The position numbers and the translations under genes are program-made. The notes under the pieces are model-generated. The model was not told the DNA's origin and did no database searches. It was given only the letters and a program-made list of their open reading frames with translations. A stretch of 64,000 bases of DNA from assembly GCA_038380795.1 (NCBI GenBank), contig CM076268.1:1785501-1849500 (forward strand). Reading direction: 5' to 3'. Source of the DNA: Pyrocephalus nanus. Lineage: Eukaryota > Chordata > Aves > Passeriformes > Tyrannidae. How positions within the stretch are numbered: position 1 is the first letter of the stretch; every line of letters begins with the position of its first letter. Shown here piece by piece: positions 52,001 through 62,700 of this stretch.

Positions 52001-55000
52001 AGTTGCAGAGCTGCTGATTTTTTAAATACAGATAATACAGAAGGCAAAGAAAAGGACAGAAAGTACTGAGGTTGTCACAGTGCAGCTCAGGCAGAAATAA
52101 GCACCAAGACTACCTTTCCCAGCCTGCCTTGGAGCAAATAATGGAATTATGAATTCACTGTTTAGGCCTCTAAAAGATAATGCTTTCTCTGATCTTCCTC
52201 TCTTTTGAGCACAGATGATTTACTATATATTGAAAATGATGCAAATGAAACCAAGTAACTTCATTAGACAGTAGTCTACACTATGCTAGATGGGCTAGAC
52301 AGAAGTGAGTTTGGTATTTAAATAAGCACATAAATTATGACTAATTAAGAGCTACAAAGAATGATTTTCAGGGTTTAAGCTGGGAAAAAAAAAAATTGCC
52401 ATTTCAGTTCCAAATAGTATAAAGTTAAATTCAGTTATCCTTCAGTGGCACTCATGGGGACTGGGACTGAATCAGGACGTTTCTGACAAAACATCATGGA
52501 TTATCCTGATTAGCCATGGAACTAAGAGTGCTTCTGCTTCTGCACTTATTGATCAGACACTTCAGCTTGCAGTGGGGTAAGACACTGATGTGAGGATAAA
52601 GGAAAATTGCTCCTTTAGCCACAGAGTGGCTGAATGCACCCAGTCTCACAGCATCGCAGAATTTAAAGATTAATGAAGTCCCTGGTGGTGTTTCCTTATC
52701 CTTGGTTTAGAAATCACTTCTGCAGTTGCTCACAGCTACAACTTAGAGCCTGGTTTCATTCTGATCCAGTAGAAAATCCTGTTTCTCCTCCTACAGATCA
52801 CTGACATGCTCAGTGGCTGAGGGAGCCACAGGACAGCAGGAAAACACAATTCCTGCTGGGAAATTCCCCCTGGCTCCTCGCTCTCCAGGCTCTCAGACAG
52901 CACTGCAGGGAGCACAGCCACCAGCACACAGTGCTCTCCCAGGGCTGGGGATGCAGATCCCTGTGCCCAGGTGTGCTGTCAATGAGTGGGATCCTAAGGC
53001 AGCTCAACAAAAGGCAGCTCAGAGGGAACACAGTCAGAAACTGCATTAATAAACTGGCTCAGCCCAGTTTGCTCCTCCAATAGAACTGGGTTAGAAAAAA
53101 TTCCTGCTCCGAGCAGTTTCAAAATTCTGGCATCTTTATTACACAGAATCCAGATGAAATGGTCAGTCACTTCAAAAACTCCAAGTGAAACATGAACAAA
53201 CTTTATTGGTACTGAGAACTAAACCATCAGGCCGTGTTCAGACTCTGGAGTGTTTGTTTTGCAATTCCTGTCCAAGACAATTGGCCATTTTATTTTGTTT
53301 TGCACTACTCATGTGCTTGCTCTTCCATTTACCTCTTGTATTTAATTATCCTGTTTCATTATGCTCCCTTTCAGGTCAAGAGTTATTTGAGATGACTGCA
53401 GCAACTGTTGGTGAGTTTCTACTGCATTTAGAATTAAAAAAAAAAAAAAAAAAAAGAAAAAGACAAAAAAGTAATTATACAACCATTTCACTGAAGTCAA
53501 GAAGGCCATTCTTGGCATGAAGTGTTGCTTGGGATTAAAGATAGCAGATGTCTGCCTTAAGTCACAGTCTCCTATTAAATACTTCACATGAGTACTAAAT
53601 ATTGTAAAGGTTAAAGACTTGAATTTATCACGAGTTTATTATGGGACCATGAACACTTTTACAACTGTAACCCCACAACATTACACACAGGATATTGGCT
53701 CGTAAATAATGTAAAAGAATTTCATATCTACATGAATTCAATCATTTAGACCCATCAAATTTCACCAGCATGCTGATTTATACAGTGCAATAGTGTGCTG
53801 GCTCAAAATATGTTCCTGCCCATCGTAGTCAAGACCAGTTCTAAATCACAAACCTCGACATAGGCAAGCCTGGGTTCAGAAGAGAAATTCCACTGGCAGC
53901 AGATAAAGGGGATGCTGCAGGGATCCTGGTAGATGGGGTGCCCGGGATGCAGGGGCCATGGCCAGCTGTGTCCATGCCCCGGGACTGTTCAGTGCATTGT
54001 GGTTCTGTTCCACCAGATGGCTCCAAGCACATACATTCACACCCCCCCAAAAAATTCCCACCTGAAATATCTGACACGATTTCATTCAGTGGCAACTGCT
54101 GAGGTCTCTCTGATATATTAATGTTTAGAAGAACCGTTTAATTAGGCACAATCAGGAGCCAGTTGTGGGCACTTGCATAGTAACTAAACAGAGCTGTTTA
54201 CCAATTTGCTGTTATAAATGTTTTAAATATGATGTCCAGGGCAATTAAAATGTGCATGGGTGCATCATACTGACTGAGGTTTGTCATTCCTTTGGAGTTT
54301 TGTTCCCTGAGGTTTCTTTGGTCCATCAGGAACGAGATCATCAGCTGTGCATGAGGAATAGCAGACAAATCCAACGATGATGGGAACTTCCCAGCTGCCA
54401 TATTCTTATGTGTGGACAGGTACAGAGTAAGTAAAATGTTCTCAGTTTCAACTCTGGTGTTGGTGTTTGTTTGTTTGTTTTGTTTTTTTTTTTTTTTTAA
54501 ACAAAACCCTCCATGAATTTGGATTTACTCCAGTGCTAAATCTACAGCCAAGGGCTGTGCACTGCCTCTGGGTGTGCAGCACAGATCCAAAAATGCCTAG
54601 GGAATACAGATGCAGAAAAGGAAGGGAAAAGGAGGAGTTTTCCCCCACTGTGCTCCAGATTTAATTAGTCAAGCAGACAGGAAGAGAAGCAGTTAAGAGA
54701 AAAAAAATACTGACAGAAATAAAGACAGGATAAAAGAAGTGCTAAAATAGACCTTCATTTATGCATTTGAAAGAGTAAGTAGGTGTTTAGTGGACTGTAA
54801 TTGCTGAAGAATAAAAAGCTGCCCAAATGTTGTGCCAGGTTTGACTTTAGTGATTGTTTGGCCAGCTGTTCTTGCTTAATCATCTGCAGGCTTAGGCAAT
54901 GTGAAACTGGAAATTTTGTTCACCCAGACATGTCTTAATGGTTGATCTCAACGGATCTGAACCCACATAAGTTTTATGTCCTGTGACAAACCTGAGTTTA

Positions 55001-56001
55001 AATAACTCCAAAATGAAAGTTGGCTGCCAAGTTGTACCTGATTGTGCATCAGAACTATAAAAGTTAAGAAAATTGTCAAGCTTTAGTCAACATCACTTGA
55101 ATCCTTCTTAAAACATACCCAGTTATTTCCCATATATGTGCTGGATGAAGACACTTCCCTGGTTGCAGGGCTCGTTTCAAATTCCCCTCATGGATTTGCA
55201 AGGAATCTGCCTCCTCTGTCCTACAGAATCCTGTATCACTCACAGGCAGCACTACATTTGGGCTATAAAGTACATCCTATGTAACATTTGCAGCAGTTAT
55301 TATATGCTGAAGGCATAATTCTTGCTTTCTGAAAGGCTCCCTCTGTAAGTCCAATCCCTGCTGACTTCAGCAGTAGTGGAGTTATCATGAAGAATTTTTC
55401 TACTCTCAGATACACTCCTTTATATACAAAGTAATAATAAAAATCAGTGTTTTTGTGGCTTCAACAGTGGAACATTTAATCAGCAAAAAACCTCAGTAAA
55501 GTTATAAAGGGTAAGAGAAGTTTGGTCCACAGACAGTACGCTCGTTTCAGGCATTTTAGACAAATTTCTCCACAGTGTTTAAAAATTCAAGGTTTGGCTT
55601 TCTTTTCTGGGGAAATCTTTCAGATCCCAAGGAATCCTAATTTCATTAGTAATAACAGTAATTACTGGTAATATCTGTAATTTGGTAATGACACAAAGGA
55701 ATGGCCATTTTTCACCATTAAGTAACAGGGGTCTGAAGTGTTTGTGTGCATCTGACCCCACCAGTGTACTGCAAACCTGCCACAAAATCTCTCTAAAGCT
55801 AAAGCATTCTGTAGATTTGCCTTTTACCACAGAAATTACAAAAAAAAAATATAAGCTGGTTAAGTAATTAAGAAATGACTGACTTATGCAGATTTTGGAG
55901 TTTCCCATGAGGTACCCACACATAGAGGTTTTCTCAGAAATAAATGATGTGCTTACCTGTGTTACAGATTTTTCTTTTCACTTCTCATCATTTTGCCTTA
56001 G
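49013..56001. other. Intergenic, no gene seen
   Basis: Unique sequence with A-rich tracts near 50,190-50,225 and 53,436, and a TTTG/poly-T stretch near 54,468-54,500. No exon with both coding similarity and splice sites was found. Confidence 0.65.
53436..53455. repeat. 20-A homopolymer
   Basis: An uninterrupted A run followed by GAAAAAGAC. The only signal-like hexamer (ATTAAA) touches the run itself, so a retroposed tail is not supported. Confidence 0.85.
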
Positions 56002-56191
56002 GTTAAGTAACCTAAAGCAGTGAATGACAGACAGATGAGACCTATGGAACTACAATATTTTGGAAAAAATTCAGGGAGAAATGGATTCATCTCACGATGG
56101 AGATGGACCCCAAGCCTGCAGCTGCTGACCCTGACAAAGACAACTTGAACTTCTGAAAAGTGCCCAATTTTTGTATGTTTTCAATCAACAG
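56002..56191 (+). ncRNA. Exon-like segment with acceptor and CAG|GTAAGC donor
   Basis: The 190-bp segment follows an acceptor-like TTTTGCCTTAG and ends at ATCAACAG|GTAAGC. It contains purine-rich stretches (near 56,080-56,100) of the exonic-enhancer kind. No long open frame crosses it. It lies about 3.7 kb upstream of the PLPP4 start on the same strand. It could be an upstream non-coding exon of PLPP4 or of a separate transcript, or a chance arrangement. Confidence 0.2.
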
Positions 56192-58794
56192 GTAAGCTTT
56201 TGGGATCTAAAGATTTTTCCATTTGAAATTTATTTTAATTTCTGATGTTATATTGTCTGTGATTTTGTAAAAAATACAGCAAAGTATTTATATTTATATT
56301 CATGGATTAGACACTTATGACAAGCATTGAGAGAACAACAAATAAGTGGTTTACCCCCAAAAGTTTAGAAACAGAGTGAACATAATAACTAATTAAATGA
56401 TTCAGGAATGAACAAATGTAACATCCTCATAGTAAACATCCTTTGTTTTCTATCAGTCATTATAATTAGTTATTTTGTGAATTTTAGTTTTAAGTGGGAT
56501 TTCTTGAGCAAACACAGCAATAGGAATTTTTTAGGATACTTGTCCCATGTTTCATTTTAGGAGAAATACGGCACATTTTAACATCCAGAATCAGTACAAA
56601 CATTCCTATCAGCTTCAGTGGGGCTTCGAGATGACTTTCAATCTTCTGCGTTTCTGCAGTGATATGAAAACCAGAGACTGTTTAAAAATATTAATCTGAA
56701 GTCTGAAACAATTGAATTATATTCTTTTTCTTTTGAATTAATTCTGCTACCACTTCCCTTCCTAAGTCTTATGAATTCTCCAGGTGATGATGAATCCCTT
56801 AGGATTGAAATGTTTGTCTTGAACTTCTGAGACACTACCAGTGTTTCTTCATAGATTATTTTTTTTCTCCAACTGTGCAGCCTGGGAATGCCTCAATTTT
56901 TATAGGTAATTCTTTTCTCTGATACAAACCTGTGAAAAATGCATAGGTAGAGATGGTGGATTTGTCTAATGAACATTTTGGGCTGGATCTGTGGTTTTTC
57001 ATTGACTAACCACTGCATGCAGCCATGTAACACTAAAAAATTACGTTAAATCTTTTTAAGAACCCTTTATATGGAACAAAAGCCATCAGCAGCCCATGAA
57101 ACTCCACGGCCCTGAGTGCTTCCACAATGACAAGACCTAAGAATTGGACAGACGACATTATTTCAGAGTAGCCTAAAATCTATTCCTTACTAATTATCCC
57201 TGTAACTCGGATCTGGTTTAAAAGTCAAAGCAAGTTTTGCACAGCAGAGAGCTGCAAGTTGGGTCCAGTTTAAAAAAAAAAAAAATCAATCTGATGTGTT
57301 TTTATGCTTCATAAATCCCCATCAGCTGATACGTATTGGAAAATCAGAACACTGCAAGCAGATAGCTGCAGCAAGACAAATTGTGTTTAATTTCTAACCA
57401 GCATTGTTTATTAGCTCTGCTGGTAACACTTGAGTGATTCCAAACACTCACAGAAACCTGTGAGAAAATTCCCTTTTGCACAAATATTTGACAATAGAAG
57501 ACAAACCAGCTGAGTGTCCTCAAAGGAAGGTGACTTGTCCTTTATCAACACTGCCAGTTTAGGATGGGGATTTCACCATTAAGCTTTGTTTCCTGAAAGA
57601 GAGTCACCCTTTTTTAAAACCCAGAATATAAGTAGTTGACCGAGCTTTGTCTTGAAAATTAGTGCAACCAGGCATACAAGAGAGATAGATCTCATTTAAG
57701 TAACACTAACACTTTAACAGCTCTCTCCAGTGCCAGTCACACACCTGGGCTTCAGTCATACTCCTTGCAACAAATCTAGCACTGGTGTATTTATCTGTAG
57801 ATGAGATGGAAGCTTATGCCTCTGTTCTTCCACAAACACAGACAATAAAAGTTTTACTACGTGGTAGTTTAATTCAGAGTTCAGAGCTTCCATTTTATGC
57901 CTAGTGCATATATTGAGGAGATAGGTTTAATAAAGCCTCTCTGGCATTAATTCTCTGGCAATAATCATGTAGTAAAGTGAATTGGATCCCCACCACAATC
58001 CTGATGGTTGTTTTGTAACTATGTGCAGTATTAATAGCTATGAACACTTTCCTGAAGGACATGCCTTCAAAGGCCCCAAGAAAGCAGATAATTAAATACA
58101 TTTAAATGTGAATTAGTTTGCTGCATTTCATGACTTAAGGCTGAAACTCTCTTACACTGAAGATGTTCAGGATCCAGGTCTCTCCATGCAGAGGAAGTGA
58201 AACGAACTTAGGGTGGTTCAGAGCCTGCCACTGGGAGGAAGGGAGGACGAATTGGAGGAAACACAGTAGTAAACTAATGCCATGGTCGTTTTGCTGCCTT
58301 TCTCCTATCATAGCCATTTGAGGTTGTAAGTACAACCTCTGCCTATTTGTTGAGCTGGACCCAGCTCTGGGAATGGACAGTGAACTATTGACACAGTTAG
58401 GCTATAATATCACATATTGGGAAGAATCTGACCAAGTGACACAGGAGTGACATGCTGGGTTATCTGCATTAATAATGAGGAATAGGGGTTAAAAAGCCAC
58501 GGATGTCTGAACGGGCAGACAGCTAATTATAGGAATACATGATGTAGAATGTGTTCAAAGGTTGTTAATCCTTTGTGCAAAGATAAAGTAAATGGGCCGA
58601 GCTCAGTGCCAGCACTGAGTCTTTATGAACACCTGATATCACCTGTGCGCGGGGGGGATGCTCCCTCCCCCCAGCCCCATTTAATTTTTATTTCTCCATC
58701 TTTTCAGAGCGCAGGGCTTCACCAGGATTCCGTGATGACCAGCGGAACGCCTGCCCAGCCCGCCATCGGAGCTGTGCCATCCCATATCCCCCAT
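56192..58794. other. Intergenic, upstream flank of PLPP4, no gene seen
   Basis: AT-rich sequence that turns GC-rich from about 58,620. An acceptor-like pyrimidine tract ending TTTTCAG lies at about 58,700-58,707, just before the 31-bp minisatellite, but no matching downstream donor was identified. Confidence 0.6.
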
Positions 58795-59184
58795 CCCCAG
58801 GAGGGCTGAACGCCGGCTGTGCCATCCCCGATCCCCGGGAGGGCTGAACCCCGGCTGTGCCATCCCCATCCCCGGGAGGGCTGAACCCCGGCTGTGCCAT
58901 CCCCGGGAGGGCTGAACCCCGGCTATGCCATCCCCATCCCCATCCCCGGGAGGGCTGAACCCCGGCTGTGCCATCCCCATCCCCGGGAGGGCTGAACCCC
59001 GGCTGTGCCATCCCCGGGAGGGCTGAACCCCGGCTGTGCCATCCCCGGGAGGGCTGAACCCCGGCTGTGCCATCCCCATCCCCGATCCCCGGGAGGGCTG
59101 AACCCCGGCTGTGCCATCCCCGATCCCCGGGAGGGCTGAACCCCGGCTGTGCCATCCCCGGCAGGGCTGAACCCCGGCTGTGCC
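58795..59184. repeat. GC-rich minisatellite upstream of PLPP4, 31-bp core, 11 copies
   Basis: Eleven copies of a unit built on AGGGCTGAACCCCGGCTGTG follow one another. The shortest period is 31 bp (for example between 58,878 and 58,909). Longer copies gain six-base CCCCAT or CCCCGA insertions, giving periods near 37 and 43. Copies are nearly identical; the first (GAACGCC), the fourth (GGCTATGCC) and the last (CCCCGGCAGGG) carry single changes. Low divergence points to recent expansion and likely length polymorphism. It ends about 560 bp before the PLPP4 ATG. Confidence 0.95.
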
Positions 59185-59565
59185 GTGGGAGGCGATGGGG
59201 ACGGGTGGGCGATGGGTTAGTGGCTCTCCAGCTAAGGACGGGGGAGCTCTGCGCTAAATGGGGCAGGCAAAAGCGCTCTCTCCGCCCCACCGAGCTGCTT
59301 CCCAGCGTTAGGCGGGGACAGACCCGCAGCGCCCCCGCTGAGGGGACCGCGGAGCCGCCCCGAGGGGCGGGCGGGACGGCGCGGCTGCAGCTCCGGCTCC
59401 AGTTCCAGCTCCGGCAGCGCCGCGGGGGCGGGGAAGGGGAGGAGAGGAGGGGAAATCCCCAGGATCCCCGGCCCCCGCCAGGGGGGACACGGCGTTATTC
59501 GGCGGGACCCTCCCCCGGCGCTCGGCAGCGCCGCAGCCCGGCCCGCACAGCGCGGCAGCCGAGCC

Positions 59566-59652
59566 ATGGCGGGGCCGGGGCTGTGCCCGGCGGGGCTCGG
59601 GCTGTGCCGCCGGCTCTGCGCGGCCCCGCGGGGCCCCGGGCGGGCGGCGTGA
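59566..59652 (+). promoter_or_regulatory. Upstream ORF 1 in the presumed PLPP4 leader (28 codons)
   Basis: An ATG in strong initiation context (GCCATGG) opens a 28-codon frame that ends at TGA (59650-59652), 88 bp before the PLPP4 start. The frame differs from the main one. The peptide is rich in Gly, Pro, Cys and Arg, as any GC-rich leader would give, so a functional peptide is not implied. If transcription starts upstream of 59,566, this uORF would capture scanning ribosomes and make PLPP4 translation depend on reinitiation. Whether it is in the mRNA is inferred. Confidence 0.45.
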
Positions 59653-59693
59653 GGCGGCACAGCTGCCCCGGTGCCCCCAGCGCCGAGCGGGGG

Positions 59694-59796
59694 ATGAGAG
59701 GCGGCGCTGCGGGGGCTGCGGGAGCGCGCCGGGACCCACCATGCGGGAGCTGGCGATCGAGATCGGCATACGGGTGCTGCTCTTCGGGGTCTTCGT
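59694..59796 (+). promoter_or_regulatory. Upstream ORF 2 overlapping the PLPP4 start codon
   Basis: A second upstream ATG (context GGGATGA, G at -3) lies 47 bp before the PLPP4 ATG, in another frame. It stays open through the whole of coding exon 1 (34 codons plus one base) and past the donor, so in a spliced mRNA it would continue into exon 2. Ribosomes initiating here would bypass the PLPP4 start. Effect on expression is an inference; leaky scanning could still reach the main ATG, which has a good context. Confidence 0.4.
59741..59796 (+). CDS. PLPP4: Phospholipid phosphatase 4, first coding exon (partial gene)
   Basis: The exon reads MRELAIEIGIRVLLFGVF and then GT, the first two bases of a split valine codon, so the intron is phase 2. 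The donor is GT|GTGAGT, a consensus splice site. From memory of the family, this matches the N-terminus of vertebrate PLPP4 (PPAPDC1A), with conservative changes at residues 10 (Ile for Val) and 12 (Val for Ala). The paralogue PLPP5 starts differently. The ATG has A at -3 (CCACCATGC). Family knowledge: PLPP4 is a multi-pass membrane lipid phosphatase of the PAP2 superfamily, about 270 residues long, that dephosphorylates diacylglycerol pyrophosphate, phosphatidate and lysophosphatidate. Residues 9-18 begin the first membrane segment. The catalytic PAP2 motifs lie in later exons outside the window, so catalytic integrity cannot be judged. No exon 2 (expected to continue into a TEFLDPFQR-like stretch) was found before 64,000. 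Confidence 0.92.
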
Positions 59797-62700
59797 GTGA
59801 GTACCCCGCGGGAACTTCGCTGCGGTGCCCCGGGTCCCTCCTCGCACCGGTCCGGGGCGGTGCGGGATGTGGGGCTCGCCGTCCCGCGTCCCTTGCACCC
59901 CGCATCCCTCGCATCCCTTGCACCCCGCATCCCTCGCATCCCTTGCACCCCGCATCCCTTGCACCCCGCATCCCTTGCACCCCGCATCCCTTGCACCCCG
60001 CATCCCTTGCACCCCGCATCCCTTGCACCCCGCATCCCTTGCACCCCGCATCCCTTGCACCCCGCATCCCTTGCACCCCGCATCCCTCGCACCCCGCATC
60101 CCTCGCACCCCGCATCCCTCGCATCCCTTGCACCCCGCATCCCTCGCATCCCTTGCACCCCGCATCCCTCGCATCCCTTGCACCCCGCATCCCTTGCACC
60201 CCACATCCCTTGCATCCCTTGCACCCCGCATCCCTTGCACCCCGCATCCCCTGCATCCCGTCCCGGGGGGCTCTGATGCTCGGGCGGACCCCGCGGGGGA
60301 TGCCCGAGCGAGGCGCAGCTGCCTCCGTTCCCCTCCCCGCGGAGGTGCGGGGGGTTTGGGATCTCGCAGCCGGGAGCCCTCTCCGCCCCTCGGGGTTTTT
60401 GCCGAAGACCTGCGGGAAATTTTTTCTCGGATAAACTGCTGTTTGTGGAAGGAAAAAACAACAACAACAAACCAAAACGCCGCGACCCCCAGACGTGCTG
60501 CTGGTTTGGTCCGGGCGGTTCTGGTTTGTGCTGTGAGGTCTCAGCCGGCTCGGCGGTCGATGCTGGGCAGCGGTGGGAGCCCCACGCTGGAATCCCTGTG
60601 CCGGGGAGCTGCAGCCCCGGTGCCGGAGCTGAGCGAGGAGCTGGGGCTGAGCGGGAGATGGAAGGTGGCTGATTGGGTCTGGGAAGCTCATCCGCTCGCC
60701 CCTGTGTGGGGAGGAAAGTCAGGGAAATGTGGTTGCTGAATGATGTGCAGCTATCGCTGCAGGAGCGCTCTTTGCCTTTTTTTTGGAGAAAGCAGTTAGG
60801 TGTTATTTTGCTCGGTGTGCTCCAGGCAGGCTTCCTCCTTTATTTTCAGAGCGGTGCCCGTTTCTCTCTTTCAGGCGGTTTGTGTTCTGCACGCATTTGA
60901 ACAGAGAAAAGTTCCACTCTGTGTAAGTTTGCGTGTCCATTGCTTAACGTTTAAAGATGAGTGTTCTCGGTCTTTGTGGTCTCTCGGAAGTATCGCGGAA
61001 ATCAGATTTTTTTTTTTGTTTGCTTGTTTGTTTTCTTAACGCTGGGGGCTGTTGGTCACAGCTGCAGGCGGTATATCTGCTATGCTGTGCTACTGACTTA
61101 CAGCTGGTCAATCTGAACGCTTTGATGCGAGTCCTTTCTGAGCATCTCATGGTTAATTAAGAACTTGCCCAATTTAGTGGTGCTTGATTTTTTTTTTTTT
61201 TTCCCCTCGGTGCTCATTTCTCTGGACTATTGATGCTGATCTTTTGATTTGCAACTTGTTAAGTGTAATCATCTTCATTTTAGGGAAAACTTTGATACCT
61301 TCAGAAACCTGTAAGGTACCTTTGATATCTGTCAGTTCAGTTGCATCTTACTTCGAAAATAGACCTGTTCCTCTCGACAGAACTCCTTTCTGGAATACTT
61401 GGACTTACAGAGTGAGCCAAGACCTCGGAATCTGATGCTACATCAGAACCTTTCTCTTCATTATGATTGTGTGTGTAATTCATCACCTGCATCATCATAA
61501 TAATGCTTATTACTCTGATATGTAAATTATGCCCCATTATAAGTAGTCATTTCTTGGTTGTACTTGTCTTCTGTCTTTATTTCCTCTCTAAAAGGAATTT
61601 TTCACTGCTCTTTATGCTGTGGTTCTGAAATCCAGAATGGAAAAGCTTTTGGTAGAGTCACCAGTAGTGGCAAATGCCTATGGAAGAACCTCCAACATTT
61701 TCATGTAGCTCGGCTCCTGCCTCCTTGGAATTCTGGGGAATAATTCTGATATTTCCATAGGTTATTCAGAGCATTCATTAAAACTACTGAGCACTGTAGT
61801 ATTCTAAATTCAGCTTGGTGTTTAGTTTCATGAAGATTCACTTTATTTGCTTGTAAGGGTTCCAAGAATATAATCTCTAGCAGACCAAAAGAACAGCTTT
61901 ATGATTCAGATAATCTTAACACCCAAGTAATCTTTTGCTGTTGAAATAGTATTCAATAGTTCTCTCAGCTTTCTTAAGTGGCATTTACTCATGTTTTGAA
62001 GCTGTTATGTTACAGTGGTTTAAAAACTGTGTTTCCTGTGGTTTTATGCACAGCCAGTGCAAGGATTTTTATGGAGCATTGAGTTCAGTGAAATATCTTT
62101 TCAAGAATGAACTTTTACTGGTGAATTTGGAAGCCCTGGGACTGGAATCCATCAGCAATCTGAGCTCTACTGCAGAAGAGATTTCTAGGAATGCAAAGGC
62201 TGCACATTTTCCACCTCCCTTGGAAAGAAATGCCATTAACAGAGATGAGTTGAGGCTGGGTCTGAGCTCATCCCTGTCGTGAGTGCCAACTGGGACACAG
62301 ATATTTGTCCATGAGGAACTGGACAGAAGAGAATTAGCTCATTCTGATAAGGTGTTGAGGACTTTGGGTCATTACCAACCTTCGTGGTGTTAGAGGGCTG
62401 ACCTTGAAGGTAATGGTTCCACATCTATTTGACAATCATGAACCATCTGTGCCTCCCAGATGTCTTTTAGCTTCAGCCTAACAGTTCCTATAACTCATGA
62501 GTAAGATAGTGGCATATTTTGTACCACAGAATGCAAAAGAAAAAGGTGCATATTCCATGTTGTAGCCTTGCTGGGTAATAAATGCCATTTCATAAAAGTG
62601 GAGGTGTGGAAGCTTCTGTTGATGATTGCTAAAACTGAATGTATTGCCAGTTGGGGTGTGTTTTACAGCAACAACAAACATGTTTCCTGTACTCAAGACT

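Larger units (their letters stand above)
59190..60720 (+). promoter_or_regulatory. CpG-island promoter and 5' leader region of PLPP4
   Basis: Base composition changes sharply here from AT-rich flanks to very high GC with many CpG dinucleotides, densest between about 59,280 and 59,870. The stretch has GC-box (Sp1-type) strings, such as GGGGCGGGCGGG near 59,365 and GGGGGCGGGG near 59,424. It has no obvious TATA box at a plausible spacing from the start codon. This is the usual architecture of a TATA-less vertebrate promoter with dispersed initiation. The transcription start cannot be fixed from sequence alone. It probably lies between about 59,280 and 59,690, since the ATG is at 59,741. The downstream half overlaps intron 1 and includes a minisatellite. 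Confidence 0.8.

Noticed and set aside
52648..52685. Possible third CR1 fragment (CACAGCATCGCAGAATTTAAAG)
   Set aside because: Only scattered similarity to the CR1 terminus, and the diagnostic GGTTGGAAGGGACC block is missing.
58681..59290. Minus-strand open frames of 132-200 codons upstream of PLPP4
   Set aside because: They consist of the translated 31-bp minisatellite, with the same reading cycling through frames. No domain is recognisable.
59067..60739. Very long open frames (up to 455 codons) on both strands across the CpG island
   Set aside because: They are created by the 31-bp and 16-bp arrays and by low stop-codon density in GC-rich DNA. They translate as monotonous Pro/His/Ala or Gly/Cys repeats.
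62007..62282. 91-codon open frame within PLPP4 intron 1
   Set aside because: No similarity to PLPP4 exon 2, no acceptor in register and no known domain.
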